DNA from: Monodelphis domestica
Lineage: Eukaryota; Chordata; Mammalia; Didelphimorphia; Didelphidae
DNA length: 64,000 nucleotides
Direction: 5' to 3'
NCBI RefSeq assembly: GCF_027887165.1
Contig: NC_077230.1
Location: 37,337,351-37,401,350 of the forward strand
This document shows positions 50,684 through 61,749 of this stretch, piece by piece. The position numbers and the translations under genes were made by a program. The notes under the pieces were generated by a model. It searched no databases. It was not told the origin of the DNA and was given only the letters and a program-made list of their open reading frames with translations. Positions within the stretch are counted from its first letter, which is position 1. Each line of letters begins with the position of its first letter.

Positions 50684-50890
50684 AGCTAATACTCATGTAA
50701 GTGTTTTTAAAGCTTGCAAAACACTTCACAAGCTATCTCATTCAATCCTCATAACAACTCTGGGAGGTAGGTGCTATTATCACTATTTTAAAGAAGAGAA
50801 AACTGAGGAAGATAAATGGAATTTAAATCTTTTTGACTACAAGTCTCTCTCTATAATTATTATATTAGCTACCTAATAACATTTATACTT
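50684..50890 (-). repeat. MIR
   Basis: 'aaagcttgcaaaacacttcac', 'ctcattcaatcctcataacaac', 'attttaaagaagagaaaactgag'. It lies just upstream of the 529-codon frame and shows that this locus is old, unique DNA. Confidence 0.75.
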
Positions 50891-50997
50891 ACAAAGACCT
50901 TTTCCAAAATAATTTGTGAGGCAGGTAGTGTAAGTATTATATAGATGGTTTTTTAGAATGGCACAAGGAATTCAGTAGATATGGCCAATATTTAAAT

Positions 50998-51145
50998 GGA
51001 GGAGCCAGAATTCTAATCCAGAAAACTAAGATGGAAAGACTAAAAGGGTTTGCCCAAGGACACATAATTAGTAAGTGGCAGAGGCAGGATTAGAACCTAG
51101 GTCTGCTGGTTTCTTAATCCATGTGCTCTTTCCATTGTTCCATAT
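50998..51145 (-). repeat. MIR fragment
   Basis: 'ggtttgcccaaggacacataattagtaag', 'ggcaggattagaacctaggtctg', 'catgtgctctttccattg'. Confidence 0.7.
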
Positions 51146-51577
51146 TAGTCCTGAAGAATACAAGATCAGGTTCAGTTAGACAAGAAACAATACAAACAAA
51201 CCCATGTTCACAAGGAGGAATAGAATAGGGTTTCATTTGAAATGACTAAAAGCCAAAGTTCTCACCTCTGGGATATATCCTGTATCTTCTCCCCATTTGT
51301 TCACTGAAAGATTTCCTTGAAAATATAACATATTAATAAAGTATGGCAAAGAATTATGATTCTAGAGACTTTTAAAATAGGCTACCAAAAGATAATCCCT
51401 CACATGACTGCACTCTTGGAACATCTCTTTTTTCAAGCAAGGATTCTTAAAATGAATTAAGGAATTTAGGAACCTTTACAAGATGCTAAATTTCTGGATT
51501 TTGTGAAAATTCTGGTGTAATTTTTTCCACTAAAATTCATAGATTTCCTGAATTTTATCTATGGAATTATTGTGGAC

Positions 51578-51797
51578 TGTTGTTTAGGGTCAGCTAGGTG
51601 GCTCAGTGGATTGAGAGAGTCAGGTCCAGAGATGGGAGATCCTGGGTTCAAATCTGGCCTCAGACACTTCCTAGCTGTGTGACCCTGGGCAAGTCATTTA
51701 ACCCCCATTGCCTAAGACTTACTACTCTTCTGCCTTGGAACCAATATACAGTATTGATTCCAGAACGGAAGGTAAGGGTTAAAAAAAAAAAAGAGAA
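51578..51797 (+). mobile_element. tRNA-derived marsupial SINE, nearly full length
   Basis: Plus orientation: 'gtcagctaggtggctcagtgg' (A box), 'gggttcaaatctggcctcagac' (B box), 'cctgggcaagtcatttaaccc', 'cttctgccttggaaccaatat' and a poly(A) tail at 51781-51791. Well preserved. It is tRNA-like only in origin and not a tRNA gene. Confidence 0.9.
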
Positions 51798-51884
51798 TCC
51801 CTCTTATAAATCAATTCCCTATTGTCTCCCATCCTGGGAGCATTGATAATAGACATAGAACAGTTCAGCTCAGTTACTTACTGG

Positions 51885-52040
51885 TTATGGGACCTAGGGT
51901 AAAGTAACTTAAATTCTGCCTGCCTCAGTTTATTTAAATATAAAATGGGGACAATAAAAGCACCTACTTCCCAGAGTTGTTGTGAGGATAAAATTGAGTG
52001 CCTGGATTATATAGTTATTATTATTATAGATATACTATAC
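51885..52040 (+). repeat. MIR 3' half
   Basis: 'tatgggacctagggtaaagtaac', 'ctgcctcagtttatttaaatataaaatggg' and 'gttgttgtgaggataaaattgag'. Confidence 0.7.
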
Positions 52041-53849
52041 CTCAAATGCAATGGGTTGCGTAGATGGAGCTAGTCGTTGCCTTCCAGGCCTCTCTCTTTT
52101 TCTGTTCCTCACATTTCCTTATCCTGCTCATTCCCTTTTAAGTTTATTAAATATATATTTTTAAGAAAGGGACTCAAAGTAATTTTTATGGATATATAAG
52201 CAACTGAATGAAACAAACTCAGAGATGATAAGGACATTTGAACTGAAAAGCTTAAAAATAGAACTAGCTTTCCTGAGGCATTTTGGCATGGATAGAAGTC
52301 TTAAATGAAAAAAGGAAACTCTCAGTCTAGAATTTTAAATAGTATTCAATGACATTTATGATGCATCTCCTCCCCATGACCATTTTAATATTTACAATAC
52401 AGTTCTATTATCTTTTATTTTTACATCACCCACATTTCCCAATGTCTGCCTCTTTCAGCCTTTTCTCTCATAGAGCCTTCCTTTGTAACAGAATACAGAA
52501 TTTTTTAAAAACTCAAACTTTTTAATTTCTGAAATTAATTATCTCTCAAAAAAAAGGCTGCTGTGACATGCTATTTCCACACCCATAGACCACTGTACAA
52601 AGAATGGTAGGAAGGTAACTTCTCAAATCCCCTCTTTAGAGCCATGCTTCACCATTATAATACTTATTGACAAGAATAACTTTTTCCCTTGGCCTGTAAG
52701 ATCAGCTCTAAAAGTGCTTTCACAGAAAGATCCCATAGGCCTAACAGTTCAACTGTTGTCTTCAATGTTGTCTTTAAACTAATTTGTATTTATTACATAC
52801 TTTTATATTCTCAAGGGACATTGGGAAATTATAGAAATTTTTGGAAAGCATGGAAAAAAATACTCTCTTAGGAAACGGGAGAGCAATTTAGATTATAAAA
52901 CCAGGTTAGAGGCACAAGCTTAAATCAGCTAGAGATCTTCTCCTTCCTCCCTGCAGTCCAGTTCACTCAGTTCCCCCAAAGGTGTCTCACTATTAGAAGT
53001 AAGAACAGGAATCAAAACAGGTAAAATGTTGCCAGGTCAGGGGCCCTGGATTAGTCAAATTCCCTTGGTGGCCTCAAGGGCTTCTCTTTAATTTAATGGA
53101 GACTAAATGAAATAGAAAGAAAACAAAAATAATTCAATCTCTTCAGAGAAATTATTTTTCCTAAGAGGAACCTGTATCAAAGGGATGCATAAAAATACCA
53201 ACTTTAAAAATATTCAGGACTAATTTCTGTGGTCCTAGCCTACATAGGGGATGTTATCATTCTGACATCACAAAGCATCACTTCTCTATTACTGTCTGGC
53301 ATCACTTGGTATAATGGGGATGTAAGAGGTAACATTTGCAATGATAGGTTTTCAAATGGTAAACAAGACTTCAACTAGTTGAACTTTTAATTATATTTAA
53401 AATGGACCTTTTCATAAATCCTTTTTATTCATTTGATAGCCCCTTTGTGCCCTTTCAATAGAAGACTCAATATTTCTCCTAAGAAATATATAGTTTAATT
53501 CATGCCCCACCTGAGGTCTCATTTGTAAAACATGTAAGTTCTGTGAGGATAGGCACTTTCTTTTCATGGTTTGACTTGCCCACTCTCCCTCCCCTCTCTC
53601 TATTGAGTCAGCCCAGTGTCCTGGAAAACTTACTGTGAACTGTACCTGAGAAAACAATGGATAAAAACATAGTTTAGAATTGGGATTCCTCAGTGTTTGG
53701 GGCTGTCTCTTCTCCTGGGATGCCAACACTTTGCCTCTTCCATGTACATAAAAATATTGTTCCAATGTAAAGATGGCTTTCTCATTCATTTAACAAATTA
53801 GACATTCCTTACCTTAAAGAAGTCATTTGAAAATATTATAAATAGCAAA
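52041..53849. other. Stretch without recognised genes
   Basis: Unique-looking AT-rich DNA. A 125-codon minus-strand frame (53412-53789) has no recognisable motif. Confidence 0.45.
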
Positions 53850-53975
53850 GTTATCAATCAACAAACTAATAAAGTATGTATTGTGCATTTGGTAGTGTGT
53901 AGGTACTGAACGTTCAAAGAAAGTGAAATTATTTCTACCCTCTAGGATTTATGCTCTAGCTAAAGAAAACAACAT
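53850..53975 (+). repeat. MON/THER-type SINE fragment
   Basis: 'tcaacaaactaataaagtatg', 'gtgtgtaggtactgaacg' and 'ctctaggatttatgctctagc' in the order of the old core-SINE. Confidence 0.45.
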
Positions 53976-54030
53976 ATAAAGTAGATAAGATAATTTGGGA
54001 TGTGGGAAAGGGAGAGATACCTAAAAGCTA

Positions 54031-54245
54031 GGACAGTGATGGCAAAACTTTTAGAGACAAAGTGCCCAAACTATAACCCTCACACCACATGTAAGACACC
54101 CTAGACAGGGGATGGAGAAAGTGCTCTCATCAGGCTTCTGGGCAGAGGAGCAGGTGTGATGAGAGAAATGTCCTCAGGCATGGTGGAGAGGGGAACAGCA
54201 CCTCCAGCATGGATGCCATAGGTTCACCAAAAGATCAGGAGTCAT
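54031..54245. mobile_element. Possible non-autonomous DNA transposon (hAT-like)
   Basis: Begins 'cagtgatggcaaaactttta' and ends 'ccataggttcaccaaaag', imperfect inverted ends that look like a widespread marsupial MITE. Family assignment by impression only. Confidence 0.35.
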
Positions 54246-54254
54246 GTTTGAAGC

Positions 54255-54462
54255 AGTGATTGAGCCAAGTCTTGGAACTTGGGACATAGATTTAGAGCTA
54301 AAAAGCTAGATCATCAAGTCCCACTTCACATTTTGCAGAGTGAGGAAACTGAATCTCAGAGGGGAGAAATAACTCATCTATGGTTACATAGCTAGCAAGT
54401 TTAATTAGAGATGGGATTTGAATTTAGATCTTCTTGACTCCAAGTCCAACATTTTAACAGAT
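54255..54462 (-). repeat. Old MAR/MIR-type SINE
   Basis: 'gatttagagctaaaaagctag', 'gtgaggaaactgaatctcagagg', 'tggttacatagctagcaag', 'gatcttcttgactccaag'. Confidence 0.65.
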
Positions 54463-56879
54463 TAACATTAGATTCTGAAAGGGTGAGATGAGGAGAGAAT
54501 GTATTCATGTAATAAGAGAGCAAAATAGAGGCATAGAAGTGTGAGGTGGAGAGTACAGAATATGAGGAACATGTTGAAAGAAGTTCAATTTGGTTAGTCC
54601 TTATTGTATGTGAAAGGGAATAGTATTAATGTGTCATATGATTAGAAAGCTAAATTGAAGCCATTACTGAGACGTTTAAAGAGATAACTCTTTAGTTGAT
54701 CCTAGTAGTAGTAATAAGAAAATCATCAGAGTTTCCTTAGTAAGGAAATTATTTGTTAACTAACAAATGGTCAGACCAGTGTTTATGGAAAGTCATTTTG
54801 GCCACTATGAGGAAGATGGACTGGAGTATGGAAACTTGAGTGAGGAAGACCAATTAGGTGACAATAGCAATATTCCAAGAGAGAGGTGATAAGGGTCTTT
54901 ACTAGGGTGATTGGTTGTGTGACTGAAGAGGAGACAGATGTGAGATATATGGAGATAGAAATGGCAAGCTATGACTCTAAAAGGATGTGTGGGAAGAGAG
55001 AGTGAGGAATCGAGAATGACACTGAAGATTTAAACCCCAAGAATGAGGATTCTTAATTTGTGTGTGTGTGTGTGTGCATATGTCATTGACACATTGGCAA
55101 CCTGATGCAGCCTATGGATCCTTCTCAGAATCATGTTTTTAAAAGCATGAAACAAACTATATAACATTACGAAATAAAACAATTATAATGAAATTGTTGT
55201 TCAATGAAACAAAAACACACCTTCACAGACCTCTGGTTAAGAACCTTTGAACTAAAAGGATGTGGGAATACCCTGTTACAGAATTAGGAAAATTTGAAAG
55301 AGGGGTTAGACTGGTGGAAAGATTAATAGTTTATATTTTTAATAGGTTGATTTTGAGATGTTATGGGAAAATACAGTCTCATAGTACAAAAATAGAGGTT
55401 TTGCATACTATACTTTTGCATACTACATACATTATAGTATACTCTTGTATATTATAACGACCAGTTCCAAGACTTCTTTCTTCATTCTGGGTTTATTGGG
55501 CATAACAGAAGGAAAGTGTTCTGACATACTAATGAAGGAGACTTTAATTTTGTATCATGGACTCTTTGGGCGCTGTTGAATATTATTGGATATATAGGCT
55601 TACAAAGGAAGTCAATCATATAAAAGTACAGTTATCTAAAAGCATTTAAAAATATGTCATGAACTCTAGGTGTAGAATTCTCTAATGGGACCTGAAGTCT
55701 CTCCCTATGCCGACTTCCTGCATACCAAAGCTAAGCCTTTAGACACTCTAATTTTCTCCTCTTAATTTTTGCCCCAGGGAACTTCTGATAACCCTAACCT
55801 TGATCTCTTTCTTCCTACACAAAGCAGATATCTCAGAGTTTCTTACCTGTAAGAATTTAAAGAAGATCAACAAATGGTATTTCAATTGCTCCTAATAAGA
55901 CAAAACCCATGAACTAATCCAATTCCAGCTTGTGATGTCAGTACTTTCAACCTTCCCCAGGAGTGCTGAATCTCCATAAAAATGGTTAAATTAAAACCAG
56001 TGGGCTTAGAAAAATGGAACTCTCTTTCCTCAGAGAACTCTGTTCTGTGGTGCAGAGAAAACAGATGCACTTCCTTCAACACCTATAGCAGGATTGAAGC
56101 CTTTGATTATTCATCCCAAATAGGAGGCCTGAAATTTCCCTGACATCACAAAGCAGTAGTTATTCTCTGTCAACCTTCAGTTGAAGTTACCTCATACATA
56201 TCTGGGGAAATAGGAGGAGGATAGAGGGTGGGGAGAGCTTAAAAATGGGGTCCTTTGGCAGTGTTGCTGATACAGAACATGAGCAGTCCTGACTTGAATT
56301 TTTAGCAAATAGTGTCCGATTTGTGTTCAAGCACAAATTCCCCACTAATACTGCCATTTCAGTTCCACCTCATTACCATCATGTATTTGACCTGAAAACG
56401 TAACAGGTCTAGAAAATACAAACTATATACAAAAAATGACTTACTTTCTGTCCAAAAAGAAACATTTATGCCCAGGTCATGGATACAAAATACAAGAGTA
56501 CAAAAATAGTCTTGTTTCCTGGGGATTTTGGATCTATATTAATTGTATTAGTTAAAATTTAGCTAATTAAAAAGATCACACCTTATACAAAGGTAATCTC
56601 TAAATGGGAATGTGATTTGTTAAAAGATCACATCTTAACTAGAAAAACATGGGGGAAATTATCAATCAGATTTAAGGATAGGCTTTTTTTTTAAGGATAG
56701 AATTTTTAACTTATAACCAAACAACGAATAGAGAATCATAGAAGATGAAATGGAAAATTTTTATAAAATGAAATTTAAAAGGTTCCCCCCTTTCCAACCC
56801 TCCAACTAGCTCTTTCTGTGGTAGAAAAAAACAACCTTGAAAATTGAATTTATTGGACATATTGGAAGGAAAGTATTCT
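54463..56879. other. Stretch without recognised genes
   Basis: Holds a (GT)n tract at about 55058-55075. A segment at 55485-55555 ('tttattgggcataacagaagg', 'ctaatgaaggagacttta') resembles 56850-56910, so the two are diverged copies of one unnamed repeat. Confidence 0.5.
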
Positions 56880-57410
56880 GAAATGTTCATTAAGGGGACC
56901 TTAATATTGTGAGATGTTCCAAAACTGAGTAATGGCTAAATAAGTTGTGGTAAGTGAATATAATGGACGAAAAGAAATGAGGAAATAAATTATTTAAAAA
57001 AGATTTAGAAGGACTTGTAAGGATGACTGCAGAGTGAAGTCAGTAGAATCAGGACCATTTATAACATTAATCCAATAAAAATCCAATAAAAATGAAGACA
57101 TTTGAGAACCTTTATAAACTGGTGTCAACCCAAGTAAGCAAAACTAGAACAATTTTTTACAAGTGACAGTGTAAAAATAAACAAGTTTGATAATTATAAG
57201 AACTAATGACCATTCATGATTCTACAGGGCCAATGATGAAACATGCTATTGATTAGAGAGAGGTGATAATTTTTGCATGGAGGACAGGATGTATATGTTG
57301 TGTATAGCAATAGAAGAATCTTATTTTGCTTGACTGTTATAAGAAAATTTTTTTCTTTTTTAAAAAGGTGTGAGAAAAATAAAATATATTTCTTTTAATT
57401 TTTTAAAAAG
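56880..57410 (+). mobile_element. LINE 3'-end-type repeat
   Basis: Order of blocks: 'taaataagttgtggtaagtgaata', 'gactgcagagtgaagtcagtagaatcagga', 'ggatgtatatgttgtg'. The block 'cagagtgaag...agaatcagga' is a diverged form of that in the L1 3' UTR at 63350. Confidence 0.5.
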
Positions 57411-57649
57411 GAGAGATGGGGTTGTTATAGATCTAAATGTTTGTACTTTCAGAAGACATTACTGCATTATTAGTTGCACCATTTTACTTTGTTAGGAAAG
57501 ACCTCTCATAAAGTAGGAGCAATTTTTAAATACTTTCAATGTAAAAATGAAATGCATCAATATATTTTAATGTAAATAAAGAGAAAACCTATCCAAGAAT
57601 GCATAAATGATTTCACTTCTCAGTAGGGTATTCAATAAGAATAAATTTT
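57411..57649 (+). repeat. Inverted repeat, left arm
   Basis: Its reverse complement recurs at 59917-60104. Over the 120 bases from 57422 the two differ at about two positions. The left arm has about 50 extra bases (around 57547-57597) missing from the right arm. Confidence 0.9.
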
Positions 57650-57724
57650 ATTACCTTAATAACATGTGTTTTATAGAGAATACAAATTTTAATTTAAATT
57701 GTTTCTCAGAAATAAGTACCCTCA

Positions 57725-57917
57725 GGGGGCAGCTGGGTAGCTCAGTGGATTGAGAGCCAGGCCTAGAGATGGGAGGTCCTAGGTTCAAATCTGGCCTCAG
57801 ACACTTCCCAGGTATGTGACCCTGGGCAAGTCACTTGACCCCCATTGCCCAGCCCTTACCACACAGTATTGACTCCAAGAGGGAAGGTAAGGTTTTTTAA
57901 AAAAATTAAAAAAAAAA
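57725..57917 (+). mobile_element. tRNA-derived marsupial SINE with 16-bp target duplication
   Basis: Full element from 'gggggcagctgggtagctcag' to an A-rich tail. It is bounded by two perfect copies of GAAATAAGTACCCTCA (57709-57724 and 57918-57933), the signature of L1-driven insertion. The unmutated duplication suggests a fairly young insertion. Confidence 0.95.
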
Positions 57918-57943
57918 GAAATAAGTACCCTCATGGTATTTAA

Positions 57944-59916
57944 ATTTTTTTTTTTTTAGTTTTTAAAATTTTATTTCATCAACTTAGAACATTATTACTT
58001 GGTTACAAGAATCGTATTCTTTCCCTCCCTCCCCTCCAACCACCCATTGCAATTCCACATGTGTCCTTGATCAGAACCTATTTTCCTGATGTTAATTTCC
58101 ATGTTCAATGATGTTGATCATTAGCATGATCATTTAGAAGCTACATCCCCAAACTTATCCCCCTTGACTGATGTAATCAACCAGTTGATTTTCTTTGGTG
58201 TTTCTACTCCCACAATTTTTCCTTTGAATATGGATAGTATTCTTTCTCTTAGATCCCTCCAAGTTGTTCAGGATCACTGCATTGCCACTAATGGAGAAGT
58301 CCATTACATTCGATTGTACCACAGTGTGCCAGTCTCTGTGTATAGTGTTCTCCTGGTTCTGCTACTCTCACTCTGTATCAATTTCTGGAAGTTGTTCCAG
58401 TCCCCATGGAATTCCTCTACTTTGCTATTCCTTTGAGCACATTAGTATTCCATCACCAATGTATACCACAATTTGTTCAGCCATTCCCCAGTTGAAGGAC
58501 AGCCCTCATTTTCCAATTTTTTTGCCACCACAAAGAGTACAGCTATGAATATTCTTGTACAGGACTTTTTCCTTATTATCTCTTTGGGATACAAACCCAG
58601 CAATGATATGGCTGGATCAAAGGGCTGACAGTCTTTTATTGTCCTTTGGGCATAGTTCCAAATTGCCCTCCAGAATGGTTGGATCAATTCACAACTCCAC
58701 TAGCAATGCATTAATGTCCCAATTTTGCCACATCCCCTCCAGCATTCATTACTTTCCTTTGCTGTCATGTTAACCAATCTGCTAGGTGTGAGGTGATACT
58801 TCAGAGTTGTTTTGATTTGCATCTCTCTGATTATAAGAGATTTAGAACACTTTTTCTTGTTGTCTCTCCTAGAATGATTTTCTAAATCTTATGTTTTGTG
58901 AATGAGGTGCTTCATATTTTCCTTAATTTTTTCATTCTTTGCTGCCTTGTGAAGTAATTTGTTTCTAGTTGTATTCTGGTCCTTAAAGACTGGATTTCAT
59001 CCCTGGCTTTTTGGTCATTCTTCTCATTCTGGTCTGATTTTCTTTGGAGGTCATCTTTCATCTTCTTTGCCTCATCTTTCATTTTCTTTGCCTCATCTTT
59101 CATCTGCTTTGTCTCATCTTTCATCTTCTTTGCCTCATCTTTCAATTCCTTTGCCTCATTTTCAAGCTGGTTGATTTTGGCTTTCAAGACACTATTTTCT
59201 TGTTTTAGTTCAAGTGCCTCTGTTTCCAGATGACTTATCTTAGTTTTTAAGTTCTTTTCCCAGTTGTCTTCAACCTCTCTTAATTGTGTTTTGAATTGTA
59301 TTTTGAGTTCTTTCAAAGCTTGTATCCAATTTGCCTGGGTTTCTGTTTTTTTTTGTTTTGTTTTGTTTTTGTTTTTGCTTGGAGTTCCCTTGTCCTTCTA
59401 TGTTCTGTTTACTCTTTGTTCATTGCCTGTATAGAAGCTGTTGATCTTAATTTCTTTTTTCTTTTTCTGTTGTTTGCTCACATCCTTTGTTACTCCCTGC
59501 TGTTGCTTTAGCTCTTGCTCCTCTCATTTTTTTTGTGGTTTTAGGCTTTTCTTTCAGCCTTCACTCATAGAGTTTGCCAGTAAATCTCTCAGTGCAGTCT
59601 TTGGGGGAGGGTGGTTGGAGCTTGAGCTTCCCTGCCCTCTGGAGGATTTGATGGGGTTAAATCCAGCAGTCTATGGGGGAGGGGTATTGGAGTTTGAGCT
59701 TCCCTGCCCTCTAAAGGCTTTGATAGGATTAAGTCCAGCTGGGTTGCTGAATGTGCCCTAAGGCAGAATCCTCAAAAAGTGAGGGAGGGGCAATATGGAG
59801 TGTCCCCACTACTGCAACTATGCCTCCCACTTTGCATTCTGCATTTCTTCTCTAATTGCTTCTCCATTGCCTATGTTGGATGCCCTAAGCCTAGCATAGT
59901 GTTGCCCACAAGGTAC
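57944..59916 (-). mobile_element. L1, internally deleted: 5' UTR and ORF1 start joined to ORF2 end
   Basis: Read on the minus strand: 5' UTR-like sequence (about 59900-59330, with a 72-bp tandem duplication at 59595-59738), the N-terminal coiled-coil part of ORF1 (59316 to about 58872, breaking off just after an RRDN block), then directly the last part of ORF2 (LIHY/WW-type block, about 58865-58440), the 3' UTR and an A-tail (T-run 57946-57958). ORF1 C-terminal domains, endonuclease and RT are absent. The 3' and ORF2 parts carry stops. Confidence 0.85.
58912..59316 (-). pseudogene. L1 ORF1p coiled-coil fragment
   Basis: A 134-codon frame with Leu/Lys/Glu heptads. A seven-residue unit (KDEAKKM, with variants KDETKQM) is repeated about four times, encoded by a 21-bp tandem repeat at about 59051-59160. 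This is the trimerising coiled coil of L1 ORF1p. The RNA-recognition and C-terminal domains are missing because of the deletion. Confidence 0.85.
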
Positions 59917-60104
59917 AAATTTATTCTTATTGAATACCCTACTGAGAAGTGAAATCATTTATGCATTTTTTTCATTGAAAGTATTTAAAAATTGCTCCTA
60001 CTTCATGAGAGGTCTTTCCTAACAAAGTAAAATGGTGCAACTAATAATGCAGTAATGTCTTCTGAAAGTACAAATATTTAGATCTATAACAACCCCATCA
60101 TCTC
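59917..60104 (-). repeat. Inverted repeat, right arm
   Basis: Reverse complement of 57411-57649. It abuts the 5' end of the L1 with no spacer that I can define. Confidence 0.9.
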
Positions 60105-60160
60105 TTGGAAACAGTATTGATTCCAAGAGAGAAGGTAAGGGTTTTAAAATAAAAAAAAGT
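60105..60160 (+). mobile_element. SINE 3'-end fragment
   Basis: 'ggaaacagtattgattccaag', 'gaaggtaagggtttt' and an A-rich tail; only the last 50 bases of the element. Confidence 0.65.
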
Positions 60161-60224
60161 AATGTTGGGTCAGATATAAATCTAAATCATTTGTACATGT
60201 TAACCATATCTTGTTATATGTTGT

Positions 60225-60725
60225 GAGGTGCTAGAGATATCTCGTGCCTATTTTTAGCCAGATTACTTTCCAATTTCCCCTGCAGTTTTTGTCAAGTGGT
60301 GAATTCTTGTCCCAAAGTTTAGATTTTGAGGGTTTGTCAAACACTAGATTCCAAGGGACATTTATTAGCTATTATGTATTGTGTGTCTCATTTATTCCAC
60401 ACATCCATCTCCCTATTTCTTACCAATGCCAGTGTTTAGATGATTATTGTTTTGAAATATAGTTTGAGATCTGGTGAATTGTTTGACTGCCTTCTTTTAA
60501 TCTTTTTCTTTAACTGAATCCCTTCATATTCTTGACTTTTTGTTCTTCCAGATGAATTTTGCTATTTTTTCTTAGCTTGATAAAATAATTTCTCATGGTT
60601 TGATTGGTATGGCCCTAAGTATATAAATTAATTTATAGAGAATTGCCATCTTATTATATTAGTTCAGGTTACTGATTTATTTTTTCTCCAATTATTTAAA
60701 TCTGACTTAATATGTGTGAAAAGTG
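60225..60725 (-). mobile_element. L1 ORF2 fragment
   Basis: Follows the same ORF2 region as 19360-19870, block for block: 'ccaatttcccctgcagtttttgtc', 'tctcatttattcc', 'gttcttccagatgaattttgc', 'ggtttgattggtatggcc'. Stops in all frames. Confidence 0.75.
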
Positions 60726-60744
60726 TTTTTAAATTTATTTAAAA

Positions 60745-60838
60745 AATAAAACCCTTACCTTCCGTCTTGGAGTAAATACTGTGTATTGGCTCCAAGGCAG
60801 AAGAGTGGTAAGGGCTAGGCAATGGAAGTCAAGTGTTG
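60745..60838 (-). mobile_element. SINE fragment
   Basis: 'acccttaccttccgtcttgg', 'ccaaggcagaagagtggtaagggc', then broken off at 'caagtg'. Confidence 0.75.
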
Positions 60839-61139
60839 TAATCCCCGTTTTTGAAATCAGACACAATTATTAGTTAAAGCCCCATAATACTTAACAGTCA
60901 ATGGCAGATTTCTATAGTCTAAAGCTTTTGCGTATGCATTGTTATTAGAGATAATAGATATTGTAAACTTATCCTTCAACTCAAAAACATCAATACTGAT
61001 TCCTTGTATTCAAGTATAAAAAAGGAAGAGAAGAAAGAAAAAATAAAATATCCTATTATAAAGAAAAATGATAATAAAAAATTCAGAAATTCATAGTTCA
61101 GATTCCATGTCACAGTGGGTCAACCAAACAGAGGCACAA

Positions 61140-61745
61140 CACAAATGTTTCTCAATCCATAGCCACATTATCTTCCGTCCCACAAAAAGAAGTCATTTGT
61201 TGCCATGTGTATTCCTTTAAAAGAGTTATGACCTCTGTTTTTTGTTACAGCTCTTTCTTTTACTTGTTCCTTTAATTTGGCTATCTCTTTCATTAATTTC
61301 TCCTCTAATATATTTTTATCCTTCTTTAATCTCTCCACTAATTCAGCTTCCTCTCTATCTTCCCTTTCACAACTGTCAAAGACATATTTTGCTACTCTCT
61401 TTAATGTATCAATGTCCATAGTGAGTCAGTCAGGGTAATTAGTCATAAAATATTTCCTATCATCTCTGGAGCAATTATTTACAAAATGTATTATGTATCT
61501 AACATCTTTTCCCCTAGAAAGATCTAGGTAAAGATACTTGCATCACAGTTCAACAAGTCTATCCATGAACTGAGATGGTTTCAAAGCTTTGAATTTAGTC
61601 CAATTTTTGGCCTGTCAAAATAAGCTCTCATTCCTTTTAGTAATGCATTTCTAACCTGACATAGATGTATGTAATCTTCAGCCAAATTCAGATCCCAATC
61701 AGGATTTGTGTTTGGCATTTTTCTCAAAACCCATTCATGAAAATT
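61140..61745 (-). pseudogene. Endogenous retrovirus gag remnant
   Basis: Minus-strand reading resembles the end of a gamma-type retroviral capsid and the charged segment that follows it: short blocks NPDWDLN, QVRNALLKG and RPKNWTKF, then a Lys/Glu-rich helix in the 83-codon frame 61419-61168. It is broken by stops (for example before 61419). The element is old and non-functional. Assignment rests on motif similarity by eye. Confidence 0.6.
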
Positions 61746-61749
61746 CCAG

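Noticed and set aside
51598..51846. tRNA gene suggested by A-box and B-box sequence
   Set aside because: The copy is a SINE with the family's typical body and poly(A) tail; it lacks a foldable acceptor stem.
53412..53789. 125-codon minus-strand frame
   Set aside because: No motif or repeat support; treated as chance.
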